Shown here piece by piece: positions 1 through 11,060 of a stretch of 64,000 bases of DNA. The stretch is from Sthenelais limicola (lineage: Eukaryota > Annelida > Polychaeta > Phyllodocida > Sigalionidae). How positions within the stretch are numbered: position 1 is the stretch's first letter; every line of letters starts with the position of its first letter. The translations under genes and the position numbers were made by a program. Location: assembly GCA_942159475.1 (NCBI GenBank), contig OW804096.1, forward strand, positions 141,473,442 through 141,537,441, given 5' to 3'. The notes beneath the pieces are model-generated. The model saw only the letters and a program-made list of their open reading frames with translations. It did not search any database and was not told the DNA's origin.

Positions 1-8
1 AGCTATCA

Positions 9-33
9 GCATAACGTCCATAGCCCCTTTTTG
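9..33. repeat. Isolated end of inverted-repeat element E
   Basis: This stretch matches the left end of the element at 364-766 (core GCATAACGTCCATAG). It may be a solo end or part of an element cut by the window edge. Confidence 0.5.
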
Positions 34-363
34 ACTATTGACTGCTTGGCCTGCAAGAAGAATTATACATGGGCAAGCATGAAATAAAAGCTATTCTTCT
101 GTTGTAATCACATTTGCCATGATACCTGCATTGTTTTAGTTACTCAAAGGACCTATTATCTTGAGAATTATACAATGGTAACTTGAAGTTTTAATAAAAA
201 AATGAATTAAAAAAAAAGACACCCCAAAAAATGTAAATCCAAAATTTGAATATCCAAACAAGTATAACTAGGGTATAATGACATTATTAAAAAAGGGAAG
301 TGAAAAAAACCCAGAAGTAATCAATTTAGAGGGTTTATTGTAAATTCGCTGATTTCTTACAAG

Positions 364-766
364 CAGCATAACGTCCATAGGCCCTTTCAGACACAGTTGT
401 AAGATGCATGGGGGACTCAATTATAACATAAGGGTATTGGAAAAGGTGCATATATGCTCAGAAACACATCAGGAAATGAATTAAAGCCATACAAGTTAAT
501 AATAGCATGATTAGAAAACAAGAGATGAAATAAAAGGAAAGTACATTTCATATAGAGCAAAAATGCAGTTTTTCAGAAACATGCTATACCACATAAATGA
601 TTCCCAAATGAAACTGGTTTAATTTTCACAGATCATATTTCCCATAGCTTAAGAACTTGATGTAAGGACTCAGAAAAATAAGCATGTTCAAAGTATGTGA
701 TATAATTAAAGCACAGAATGAGGAATATAGTTATTCCAATTAAAAAGGGCCTATGGACGTTAGGGT
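364..766. mobile_element. Small inverted-end element E (about 400 bp)
   Basis: The left end (364-386, core GCATAACGTCCATAGGCCC) is repeated in inverted form at 743-766 (core GGGCCTATGGACGTTA), giving arms of about 22 bp. The interior is AT-rich and has no convincing reading frame. An 88-codon open frame across it has no recognisable domain. It is probably a non-autonomous DNA transposon; I cannot place the superfamily. Confidence 0.55.
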
Positions 767-1478
767 AAAATTCTGAAAATGCTTGCAAAGTTGCAAAATT
801 TTTACCACTGGTCCGATTTTGTTGGAATAAAGTGTCAAATGTAGCTAAATCGTTGACCATTATGATAGAAATAAATAAAATAAGCTTTAGGACATTCAAA
901 TTTAGGCCGCCCTATGACCACCCATTTCTCCAATTTAGCACAAATGAAAAATCTACCCCTTATGTCTAGGGAATCCCACCATCTACCAATATTACCCGAC
1001 AAACTATATAAGCAGGATAACTGGAGAAAGTGTTGTCAGTATTGAACTTCATCTTGTGGATATATAACCTCCCTCTACACATAAAAACTCCAATGAACAC
1101 TTGTTCAAATAGAATACATTGTTTTTCTGTAAGGAACTATCAGCCACCAAACAGTTGCTCATCCAATACAGACCATATTAGAGGGAAAACATTAAAACAT
1201 GGGGGCAGTATTAAACTTCATCTTGTGGATATATAACCTCCCTCTACACAGAAAAACACCAATGAACACTTGTTCGAATAAAATATGTGAGCTACCAGCA
1301 ACCAAACACTACCAAAACTCCAATAAACACTTGTTCAAATAGAATACATTGTTTTTCTCTAAGGAACAGCTACCAATCAGTTACCCATCCAATACAAACC
1401 ATCATATTAGAAGGAAAACAATAGAAAGTGGGGGGAGTTTTTAACTTCCTCCACAAATAAAAACTTAAATGGACAATT

Positions 1479-1890
1479 GTGATGTGTTCCAGTAAAATGA
1501 GTCAAAAGTCGCGAAAATTGATATTTTTCCAAGATTTTTTCCCACAAGATTTCTTTATTGAAATGTTCTGATTTTTAAGGGGTTTAGTTCTAATAGTCAT
1601 ATAAATCCATGTAACAAATTTCAGTACATTGTATCAAATATAACCTTGCGTTTTGGAGGTCTTGGTATGGGGTATATTTTGTTACTTTACTGGTAAATTT
1701 ACCCATCCAGAAACATTGCAAACCTTTTTTTTCAAAAGTAAAGGTATGAAACTTAAAATATAGAAATACTTATTAGGTGTCCCAGTGTTTACTACCATTG
1801 TAATCCGTTTGATCCCCTCTTTTCAAATATGGTGATATCTCAAAATCCGTATTTTGCGACTTATGACTCATTTTCCTAAAACGGATCACA
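1479..1890 (-). mobile_element. MITE family B, full-length copy
   Basis: It starts GTGATGTGTTCCAG and ends with the inverse (GACTCATTTTCCTAAAACGG then ATCAC). It is flanked on both sides by AATT. Comparison with the sister block near 2800 shows an uninterrupted site, so this is an insertion. No coding capacity. Confidence 0.85.
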
Positions 1891-2182
1891 ATTGTTCAAA
1901 TGAAATTTATCTACAGAACCTTTATCAGCTACCAAACATTTAGCCATCCGATACAAATTATATTAGAGGAAAACTTAATGAAGTTTGGTTTGTTTCATCT
2001 TGTCGATACATTACCAAATTCACTAATTCACAATAATATGACTTATATACAATAATATATCAATAATATATATGTTATATGCGTTTACAAGCATTCTAAA
2101 AATAAGAGAAACAGTTGCAGGTGAACGATAATAAGTGAATTCATCGAACAAAATGATTCAAGCGAGTCCTCCAAGTACAAAT

Positions 2183-2600
2183 GTGATGTGTTTCAGGAAA
2201 ATGAGTCATAAGTCGCAAAAAATAGATTTTGAGATACCATTATATTTGAAAAGATGAGACCAAGTCGATTCCAATGATAGTAAACGGTCTAATAATCTAA
2301 TAAGTATTTCCAGATTTTAAGTTTGATATTTTTATTTTTGAAAGAAAAGTTGGCAATATTTCGGGGGGGGGGGGGGGGGCAATAACCAGTAAAGAAACTA
2401 AATATACTCCATCTGAGGACCTTTAAAACTAAAGGATATATTAGACGCATTGTCCTGACATTTGATACATTGACTGACGTAACTATAGGTGATAAACACT
2501 TCAAAAATCAGAACATTCCAATAAAGTGATCTTATCAAATAAACACTTTGAAAAATATCATTTTTGCGACTTATGACTCATTTTCCTGAAACACATCACA
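2183..2600 (+). mobile_element. MITE family B, full-length copy with a matching empty site
   Basis: The inverted ends are GTGATGTGTTTCAGGAAAAT and its complement. It is flanked by AAAT on both sides. The sister block at about 3090 carries the uninterrupted sequence (core ACAAATGAGGACG), so the target duplication can be read as 4 bp. A run of about 18 G lies inside, at about 2363-2380. Confidence 0.9.
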
Positions 2601-3390
2601 AATGAGGATGTTTTAGAAGCCATTGTTCAAATAGAATACATTGTTTCTCTCTAAGGAACTATCAGCCACCAAACAGTTGCTCATCCAATACAGACCATAT
2701 TAGAGGGAAAACATTAAAACATGGGGGCAGTATTTAACTTCGTCTTGTGGATATATAACCTCCCTCTACAAATAAATACTCAAATGGACACTTCTTCGAA
2801 TGAAATAGACTGTATTTATCTACAGAACCTTTATCAGCTACCAAACATTTAGCCATCCAATTCGCATTATATTAGAGGAAAACTTAATGAAGTTTGGTTT
2901 GTTTCATCTTGTCGATACATTACGAAATTCACTAATTCACAATAATATAACTTATATGAATAATATATCAATATTCTATGTTATATTCGTTTACAAGCAT
3001 TTTACAAATAAGAGAAACCAGCTGCAGGTGAACGATAATAACGGAATTCATCGCACAAAAAGATTCAAGCGGGTCCTCCAAGTACAAATGAGGACGTTTT
3101 AGAAGCCATCTGTGGTGTATTTCAGGAAAATGAGTCACAAGTCGCAAAATTGACATTTTTCAAAATAGATTATTTATAAGAACCCTTGCTTAGCATTTTC
3201 TAATGTTTGGAGTTCTCGGAGCTGCCAGTGGCATAAATACAGGTACTAAATTTCAAGACATTGCAATAGATATATTTAACATTACTTAGGTCATCTTATA
3301 GATCATATTTAGCTTCTTTACTAGTAATTGTCCACCCAAAGATATTGCAAACCCTTTTTGTTTTAAATATCGAACTAATATATAGAGAAA

Positions 3391-4575
3391 CAATATGGTT
3401 TTAGAAAGGAGAGGTCAGTTCAACATGCCCATATTGATTTTATGAATGAAGTTTATCGCCATCTAAATGACAAATCCTATAATAATACTGTCTTCTTAGA
3501 TTTTAAAAAAGCTTTCGACACAGTTCATCATGACAGACTATTATTCAAATTAGAACAATATGGTATTACAAACACAGAATTATTATGGTTCAAAAATTAC
3601 CTATATAACCGGAAACAATTAGTAAAAGTAAATAATATAGAGTCAACAGAAGGCGAAATAACATATGGAGTGCCACAGGGCACTATCCTGGGCCCGGTCT
3701 TATTCTCAATTTATATTAATGACTTAAATATGGTTATCGAAAAGTGTACAGTCCAGCACTATGCGGATGATACTATTCTATACTGCCACAATAAGAACAT
3801 TGAAACTGTAAATCAAAACATACAACATGACCTGGACAGGATTGACCTATGGTGTAGACTAAACAAAATATCCATAAATACTTCCAAAAGCAATGTTATG
3901 CACTTTTCAATTTCAAATTAAAAAATTAAAGAAGAAAACCCCATAAAACTGGGGAAAAATATCCTGAAATCAGTAGATGAATATAAATATCTGGGCCTAA
4001 CCATGGACACGGGCCTCTCTTTCAAGAAACATATAAATATCATTAGAAATAAGGTTAGTACAAAATTAAGGCTATTGTATATAGTGATGCACTGTTTGAC
4101 AGAGAAGAGCAAAAAAGACTTATATAAAATGACCATACTCCCGCACTTTGATTTTGGTGATTATTTGTATGACTCCGGACCAAAATCTCTACTTGGTAAG
4201 CTCCAGTCCTTACAAAACTCAGCACTTCGAATCATTTTTGGAAAAACAAAATACACAAATGTGGATGAAGAACATTTAGACCTAAACTTATTACACTTAA
4301 ACAAGAGGAGACAAAAACATATAATTAACTTAAGCCACTTCATGGCTACCGATGAAACCAATTTGGATAATAGAAAAATTTCAACTAGAAGTCATGCCCA
4401 AGGTAGACGTAATTTAAAATTACTACAGCCAAAATCGGCAAAAATTCTAAACTCTTTCACTTATAAATCGGCTAAATATTGGAATTCCCTAAAAACTGCT
4501 GCTCACCAGGTACAGGACCGGAAAACTTTTAGCAATATTGTTCACACGTGCCTAAATACAATAGAAATATTGTAG
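3391..4575 (+). pseudogene. LINE reverse transcriptase, C-terminal part, one in-frame stop
   Basis: This encoded the RNA-templated DNA polymerase that copies the LINE at its target. Counting from the ATG at 3442, motif A with a catalytic Asp is at residues 18-26 (FLDFKKAFD), motif B at 76-80 (GVPQG) and the catalytic box at 107-110 (YADD). The frame meets one TAA at 3919-3921 and then continues in the same frame to TAG at 4573-4575 with the usual post-RT region (EYKYLGLTMD). One stop and no frameshift mean a fairly young but dead copy. The start is lost to 5' truncation, so 3442 is only the first remaining ATG. Confidence 0.92.
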
Positions 4576-5104
4576 ATCACCCCCTACCATTGTACCTAAC
4601 CCTTATATGTTACTGTATTTATGTCATGATCTGCTGTGGATCTAACATTTTATTTCATTTCATTCTTATCTTTTTGCTATTGTATTTCTGATATTTTTGA
4701 TATATGTATTTTGTTGTGTATGTACACTACTCATTGGTCTGGACCGACCATACCAACAACCAACCATTGTTTGATTACACTTTGTTATTGTACCCTAACT
4801 TTTACAGCATATTCTAGTTAGTACTACTCACTGTTAGGTAGTTATTATATATTAATCAACTAAGCCTACCCTTAAAAAAACAGCTAAACATAGACAGGTA
4901 GAAAATAGCCCTGGGATATCAAATTAAATAGCCATGAAATTTATATCAGAGTATTTTATTGTAAATCAGTTTTGGCAACAACCAACCACCAGGAACCCAC
5001 TGGAAGACTTGGAACCTAGGTTTCAAAACTGGGCCTCCTTTTTGTAGTCATCATTTATGCAAATAAAAAATGTCTTGAATTGAATTGAATTGAATTGAAT
5101 TGAA
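3391..5104 (+). mobile_element. 5'-truncated non-LTR retrotransposon (LINE)
   Basis: The element begins abruptly inside the reverse transcriptase domain (QYGFRKERS, just upstream of 3442) and ends with AATAAA at about 5062 followed by a TTGAA tandem tail (about 5074-5104). This is the usual form of a target-primed insertion that lost its 5' end, so ORF1 and the endonuclease are absent. The 3' UTR (4576-5073) has no frame of interest. The RT and tail suggest the CR1/L2/jockey side of the LINE tree, but the clade is not fixed. Confidence 0.9.
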
Positions 5105-5148
5105 ATACTTATTCAATGTCCTCAATGTTTACTATCATTAGAATCAGC

Positions 5149-5230
5149 TTTTTTTAAAGAAATTTTATTGGATCTTTTTTCATTCAATGATAATCTCACA
5201 GAGTCCAAGTACAAAAGATATATTTTGATT
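5149..5230 (-). mobile_element. SINE-like or processed 3' module inside MITE B
   Basis: The insert interrupts family B between two copies of AGC (5146-5148 and 5231-5233). Read on the minus strand it ends GATCCAATAAAATTTC plus an A-rich tail. The same 3' module appears at 56295-56352 and, more diverged, at 16855-16960 and 62926-63030. Confidence 0.55.
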
Positions 5231-5314
5231 AGCTTGATATCTTCTTTTCAATTATGGTGATATCTCAAAAGCCATATTTTGCGACTTATGACTCATTTTC
5301 CTAAAACAGATCAC

Positions 5315-5582
5315 ATTTAGCGAAGAAATCCCCCAAAACATCAGTCAATTGACTTTTAGATGGGTTGGAAAAGAATTAAATAAAAATAGGACAATTTTCA
5401 GCTTTTACCGACGTTAACTGAGAGTACAGCTTTAAGCCAAGACACAAATAGAAACACAAATTGATTACATCTACATTATTGAATTTGATCAGATCAAAAC
5501 ATTTAAAATCAAATTCAACGCAGCATTGCTCGATTCATAACAGTTCTTTTCCATATTTTACAGATAAACATGATCAATTGTA
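5315..5582. other. Unassigned AT-rich spacer
   Basis: I see no repeat family, RNA or credible coding exon between the B copy and the next A copy. A 65-codon open frame beginning at 5461 runs into the A element and is not protein-like. Confidence 0.4.
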
Positions 5583-5773
5583 TAGGTCATATTTTCAGAA
5601 AATGTACAATTCACCTTCACCAATCCTCTCAAACAACCCACATTTAGGACAGAAATGAGCTTCAAAATGCAGTTTAACATAACAGAACTGATACTTTAAA
5701 TCAATGCTATACCAAATATACTCCGCTAATATGTACAGCTGCCAATTGTACATTTTCTGAGAATCTGACCTAT
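5583..5773 (-). mobile_element. MITE family A (A2), internally shortened
   Basis: It opens with a diverged end (AGGTCATATTTTCAGAAAAT) and closes at GAATCTGACCTATA. The A2 block with TAACAGAACTGATACTTTAA is present. About 45 bp of the centre is missing compared with other copies. Confidence 0.8.
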
Positions 5774-6152
5774 ATATCTTGCGGTGCAAATATGTCACAT
5801 TGGTAACTTAGCGCAACTGTGTGACCCACTTACATGTTTCATCAACATAGCTCTCATTCTTTGCCAAATCAATAACCATCAAATGCTAAGAACATTAGAG
5901 CCTATTTTCCTGTTTAAAAAAAGAGCCAAGAATCAGAGAATTAATTTTCTTTCGTGAGAAACGCAATTATTTCCTTTTAATCTCAAGGATCTACTGGGAC
6001 TACCGAGGATTAACCCCCTTGGGTAGAAAAGTATGTTTCACTCACCCCTAAAACAGTCTATTTGATTTGTTAATTAGAATTATCGATCCGTTCTATAAAA
6101 AGACCACAAATCCCCCCACCCAGGTACAAAAGCCATTGCGTATGAAACATAC
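5774..6152. other. Unassigned spacer
   Basis: Mixed AT-rich sequence with no recognisable gene or repeat family. Confidence 0.4.
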
Positions 6153-6390
6153 ATGGATCAGATTTTCAGAAAATGTACAATTCGCCTTCACAAATCCTCT
6201 CAAAAAGCCAACATCTAAGACAAACATGAGCTTCAAAATGCAGTTTAAGATAACAGAACTGATACTTTAAATCAATATCATACCAAATAGACTCAGATAT
6301 ACCCGGTATTCTTCATTTTTCAGCCTAATTTAGGAGAATTTCCAAAATGTGTAGAGCTGCAAATTGTACAGTTTCTGGAAATCTGACCTA
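6153..6390 (-). mobile_element. MITE family A (A2)
   Basis: Complete copy from TGGATCAGATTTTCAG to ATCTGACCTA, with the A2 core AACAGAACTGATACTTTAA. Confidence 0.88.
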
Positions 6391-6458
6391 CATGTTATTT
6401 CTAGTCTATCTCTGGGTATTAATATGTAAAATAGATACCAGGAAAACAAACCCAGTCA

Positions 6459-6694
6459 TGGGTCAGATTTTCAGCAAATGTACAATTCAACTTCGCAAAT
6501 CTTCTCAAATAATTATAATTTCAGACGAAAACAAAGTCTAAAATAAGGTTCAGCCCAACCAAACAGATTGCTAGAATCAATGCAATGCCAAATATACTCG
6601 AATTTACCTAGAATTGACCAAATTGCAGCCTAATTTAGCAGAATGTACTCAATGTGTACAGCTGCCAATTGTACATTTTCTGAAAATTTAACCC
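6459..6694 (-). mobile_element. MITE family A (A1)
   Basis: Complete copy. The A1 core (AACCAAACAGATTGCTAGAA) is intact and the far end has decayed (GAAAATTTAACCCT). Confidence 0.88.
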
Positions 6695-6799
6695 TCATTC
6701 GTGAGAATCTGTCCAACCAGACCCCCTTTGGTTCTGTACGTCCTTGTCTATGTGGCCAAAGGCTCTTGGTGGAATGAGGGAAATTGGACTGTCTCCGTA

Positions 6800-6880
6800 A
6801 TGCCCCATCATCAACCCTTTCTCCCACCCCCTCCCTCCCCCTCCCAGCCTCCCTCCCTCTCTCTCCCTCCCCCTCCCTCC
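6800..6880. repeat. C/T-rich tract
   Basis: CCCTCCCTC-type simple sequence directly abutting the next A copy. Apparent proline/serine frames here are by-products of composition. Confidence 0.7.
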
Positions 6881-6886
6881 TGCTCA

Positions 6887-7123
6887 TGGGTCAGATTTTC
6901 AGAAAATGTACACTTCACCTTCACCAATCCTCTCAAATAACCCAAACTTCAGACGAAAATAAAGTTCAAAATACAATTCAACCTAACCAAACAGATTGCT
7001 AGAATCAATGCAAGGCCGAATATACTCTAATTTACCTAGTATTGACCAAATTGCAGCCTAATTTAGCAGAATTAATTAAATGTATACTGCTGCCAATTGT
7101 ACATTTTCTGAAAATCGGACCCT
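6887..7123 (-). mobile_element. MITE family A (A1)
   Basis: The ends are TGGGTCAGATTTTCAG and AAAATCGGACCCT. It belongs to the same subfamily as the preceding copy, from which it is about 190 bp away. Confidence 0.88.
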
Positions 7124-7245
7124 CATACCTCGTCCACTCCGCGAGAAAACACAATGTAGAACTGGTTGTATAGGTAGGTTGGTTAAAACCTGTATCCACT
7201 ACGCTTCCCTTGTCGCAACAGGCAATAAGGGCCATCAGTCACATA

Positions 7246-7476
7246 TGGGTGAAATCGCCAGAAAATGTACAATTCGCCCTCACCAATTAATAACGCAAAT
7301 TTAAGACAAAAATGACTTTCAAAATGTAGTTCAACCTAACCAAACGGATTGCTGGAATCAATGCAATGCCAAATATACTCGAATTTACCTAGTATTGGCC
7401 AAATTTCAGCCTTATTTAGCAGAATTTCTTAAATTTGTATATCTGCCAATTGTACATTTTCTGAAAATCTTACCCA
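7246..7476 (-). mobile_element. MITE family A (A1) with one variant terminus
   Basis: The left end is the alternative form TGGGTGAAATCGCCAGAAAA, while the right end is the standard AAAATCTTACCCA. It is a hybrid of the two terminal types seen in family A. Confidence 0.85.
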
Positions 7477-7845
7477 TATACGATGTGTCACATGAGAATG
7501 AGTCAGTCAGGTTAAGAAGGCAGTTTTACACCCCTAAGTTTTAGTACTAACACTTTTAGTCTTAGTGTTAGTCTAGTGGTTAAGCTTATCGCTGGATGGA
7601 ATCGAGGAATGTGGCCGTCTGGACCTGACTGGAGCCATAAATCGGAATGAAATGGATTCTGAGATACCATAATATATATTTGGAAAAATGACATTATTTG
7701 GATTACTGGGTTGACAATTACTAGTAATGTACCTAAATTTACTGCATCGAATAATCTTAGAAAATCAGAAATATATTTAATACAGTGTCTTGAAAGTTGG
7801 TACTTGTGTATTTATATAGCCCAAGGCGCTAGATACCCGAAAAAT
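7477..7845. other. Spacer with an old B-like fragment
   Basis: Part of 7655-7800 resembles the interior of family B (GAGATACCATAATATATATT and the following T-rich block), so it may be a decayed partial copy. No gene seen. Confidence 0.35.
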
Positions 7846-8237
7846 GTGATGTGTTTCAGGAAAATGAGTCATAAGTCGCAAAATATGGATTTTGAGATAT
7901 CACCATATTTGAAAAGAGGAGATCAAGCCGATTCTAATGGTAGTAAACACTAGGACATCATAATAGTGTTTCTATATTTAATCTCAATTAAATTTATTTT
8001 TGAAAAAAAAAATTATTCAAATTTTTGGGTGGATAATTACTAATAAAGTACCTAAATGTACTCCCTAAGGTGACCTTAGAAATGCATAGATAAATTTATT
8101 ACATGACCTTGAAACTGTGTACACGTATTAATGTTACTATAAGAATTAGAATATTCCAACAAAGATCTTGTATAAATAAATCACTTTGAAAAATATCCAT
8201 TTTGCGACATATGACTCATTTTCCTGAAACACATCAC
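7846..8237 (+). mobile_element. MITE family B, full-length
   Basis: Both ends are near consensus (GTGATGTGTTTCAGGAAAAT; its inverse ends at 8237). AAAT flanks both sides. Confidence 0.9.
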
Positions 8238-8665
8238 AAATGAGAACATTCCTACAAAAAGATACCCCAAACAAATAACATTCCTACAAATGGATCTTGT
8301 GAATACATCGCTTTGAAAGGTAATAATTTTGCAAAATATCGTTCCCTATTATGCCCCTTTTCTGCTTTGTTTTCTCCTCTTTTTTATTCTAAACCACCCC
8401 ATTATATATCATATCATCTATAAGTAAACAAGGCGAAATGAACTTATACGGTAACAGTCCAATATGAATAATTTATTGCACTCCCTTCATACGGCATGGG
8501 CGTAATAACATAAACTTCATAGATGAAAAAAAAGAAAGAAAAAAAGGAAAAAAACTTTTATATATGACGCAAGGAAGAAAAAAGTGAGAGTAGTAATAAA
8601 GAGCACTAAGTATACTATGGTAATAGTTCTCCGGATGCTAGTCCTTCTGCATGGCAAGGATCATA
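8238..8665. other. Unassigned AT-rich spacer
   Basis: It contains an A-rich stretch near 8525-8560. I see no gene, RNA or repeat family. Confidence 0.4.
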
Positions 8666-8902
8666 TGGGTCAGATTTTCAGAAAATGTACAATTCAACTT
8701 CACCAATCTTCTCAAATAACCCAAATTCCAGACGAAAATAAAGTTCAAAATACAGTTTAACCTAACCAAACAGATTGCTAGAATCAATACAATGCAGAAT
8801 ATACTCGAAATTACCTAGTATAGACCAAATTGCAGTATAATTTAGCAGAATTTCCTAAATGTGTACAACTGCCAATTGTACATTTTCTGAGAATCTGACC
8901 CA
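8666..8902 (-). mobile_element. MITE family A (A1)
   Basis: Complete copy with both standard termini and flanking TA on each side. Confidence 0.9.
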
Positions 8903-8910
8903 TATAGAAA

Positions 8911-9395
8911 GGTCAGATAGTCAACAGATGTACATTCACTAGCTCTACACATTTAGTTTATTCTGCAAAATTAGCCTGACAATTCATAAATACTAGCTAT
9001 ATTCGAGTATATTTGCTATTGCATTGATAGACAGGATCTGTATGGTTATGTTAAACTGTATTCTAAACCTCATTCTTATCTTAAATGTGGATTATTTGAG
9101 AGTTTATTCTGCTAAAATAAGTCTGAAAAGTCATAAATACTAGCTATATTTTAGTATATTTGCTATTACCTTTCATATACAGAATCTGTTTGGTTATGTT
9201 AAACTGTATTCTAAACCTGATTTTTGTCTTAAATTTAAGTCATAAATACTAGCTATATTCGAGTATATTACCTTTCATAGACAGAATCTGTTTGGTTATG
9301 TTAAAGTGTATTTTAAACCTCATTTCTATCTTAAATTTGGATTGTTTGAGAGGATTGGTGAAGGTGAATTGTACATTTTCTGACAATCTTGCCCA
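8911..9395 (+). mobile_element. MITE family A copy with an internal triplication
   Basis: The termini are diverged (GGTCAGATAGTCAACAG and CAATCTTGCCCA). The internal block containing TCATAAATACTAGCTATA occurs three times, near 8983, 9131 and 9240, each followed by the subfamily core TTATGTTAAA. The element is about 485 bp, twice the usual size. It sits 8 bp from the previous A copy. Confidence 0.82.
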
Positions 9396-9634
9396 GGAGC
9401 AATGCTACTCCTATTCGACCCCAGGACTAAGTGTAGTGGTTGCCAGGCCTAAGAGCGTGAGTGGGATCTGTATTATTATGATTTCTCCAATCTCATTACT
9501 TTGTCACGCAAACTGTCATATGTCCATGACCAAAAGATTCCTGCCTCGCTGCGAGCCCTTCCCATTCCACTCCACCGCACGTTGACTAGCGCTAGGCAAA
9601 GACATGTCCCTCTTCAATGTAGCATCAGCATTTC

Positions 9635-9870
9635 TGGGTCAGATTTTTAGAAATTGTACAATTGCCAGCTTGAACACGTTTAGTGAATTTTGCTAAATTA
9701 GGCTGCAATTTGGTCAATACTAGGAAATTCGAGTATATTCGGCATTGCATTGATGCTAGCAATCTGTTTGGTTAGGTTGAACTGTATTTTGAAGTTTTTC
9801 TCGGCTGAAATGTGGGTTATTTGGGAGGATTAGTGAAGGTGAATTGTACATTTTCTGACGACTTCACCCA
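9635..9870 (+). mobile_element. MITE family A (A1) with hybrid ends
   Basis: The left end is standard (TGGGTCAGATTTTTAG); the right end is the variant form (TTCTGACGACTTCACCCA). Confidence 0.88.
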
Positions 9871-9996
9871 TTTCTGTAGTTAATCCAGGCTGGGGTGAGG
9901 GGGGGGGGGGGCGGGGATGGAGACAAAGGGCTCACCCCGCCACACCCTAAAACCTCACACAAGAACTTGCAAGATTCATGTCTGAGACAATTTTTT

Positions 9997-10120
9997 TATG
10001 TGTTTCAGCAAAATGAGTCACAAGTCGCAAAAAATGATTTCTGAGATATCATATTTGATAAGATGAGATCAGAAGGATTCCAATGATAGCAAACATTAGT
10101 GCATCAATATATTATATTAA
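9997..10120 (+). mobile_element. MITE family B, 5' fragment
   Basis: It begins TATGTGTTTCAGCAAAATGA and keeps about 120 bp of the B 5' half before AT-rich sequence replaces it. Confidence 0.7.
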
Positions 10121-10261
10121 TTAATAGGTATATTATAATAATTCTGCAGTAAGACTACCTGTATGCCCCCCCCCCCCAAAAACACACACACATCCTTGCA
10201 TTTCTTCTTTCTGAAACACTGCACATGTCCCTGTCGATTTTCACCAATGCATCTCTGCACA

Positions 10262-10486
10262 TGGGTCAGATTTTCAGAAAATGTACAATTGGCAGCTCTA
10301 CGCATTTAGAAAATTCTGCTACATTAGGCTGCATTTTGGTCAATACTAGATCAATTCAAGTATATTCGGCATTGCATTGATTCTAGCAATCTGTTTGGTT
10401 AGGTTGAACTGTATTTTGTACTTTATTTTCGTCTGAAATTTAGGTTATGGTGAAGATGAATTGTACATTTTCTGAAAGTCTGACCC
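10262..10486 (+). mobile_element. MITE family A (A1)
   Basis: Complete copy with a small deletion near the right end (the GAGAGGATTGG block is missing). Ends in CTGACCC. Confidence 0.88.
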
Positions 10487-10502
10487 TGATTCAAAAGGGT
10501 GC

Positions 10503-10607
10503 GTTCAGTTATGTTGAATTGTATTTTGAACTTCATTTTATTCTACATCTGGGTTATTTTAGAAGCTTGGTAAAGGCCAATTGTATATTTTCTAAAACCC
10601 TGACCCA
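10503..10607 (+). mobile_element. MITE family A, right-half fragment
   Basis: Only the right half remains (from TTCAGTTATGTTGAATTG to CTGACCCA). It lies directly after a complete copy in the same direction. Confidence 0.75.
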
Positions 10608-10681
10608 TAAATCCAAATTTTAATATATCCTACATATCACATCTAGTTGAGACCCGATGCAACAGACCCCGTCAACCCCTC

Positions 10682-11060
10682 TGATCTGTTTCAGGGAGAT
10701 TAGTCACATGTCGCAAAATTGATATTTTTCAAAGTAATTTATTCACAAGAACCCTTGCTTAGAATGTTTGGAGTTTTTTGAGCTGCTGCTTGTAACATAA
10801 ATACAAGTACCACATGTCAGGAAATTGTATTAAATATACCCAAGGTCATAATGTTTAGCAACTTCACTAGTAATTGTCCACCCAGAGATATTGGAAACTA
10901 TTGTCCCAAAAGTAGAAATATCTAACTTAATATAGAAATACTTATTAGATGCCCAATGTTTACTATCATTCGAATCGGCTTTATCTCATCTTTTCAAATG
11001 TGATGATATCTCAAAATCCATTTTTTGCAACTTGTGACACATTTTGCTGTAACACATCAC
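10682..11060 (-). mobile_element. MITE family B, full-length but diverged
   Basis: Begins TGATCTGTTTCAGGGAG and ends TTTTGCTGTAACACATCAC. The interior follows B in reverse. Confidence 0.82.

Larger units (their letters stand above)
1020..3111. repeat. Locally duplicated segment with repeated sub-blocks
   Basis: A block with the phrase CTTGTGGATATATAACCTCC recurs near 1050, 1215 and 2745. A second block, from CTACAGAACCTTTATCAGC to the end of the segment, occurs at about 1910-2182 and again at about 2820-3111. The copies differ by a few substitutions and by B insertions (1479-1890 and 2183-2600) present in one copy only. No gene is recognisable; open frames here are short and low-complexity. 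Confidence 0.75.
3112..5314 (-). mobile_element. MITE family B copy, split by two later insertions
   Basis: The outer ends are the B termini (GTGGTGTATTTCAGG... and ...GACTCATTTTCC). The interior is interrupted by a LINE (3391-5104) and by a short retroposed insert (5149-5230). Removing both restores the usual B order, so the B copy is older than both insertions. Confidence 0.85.
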
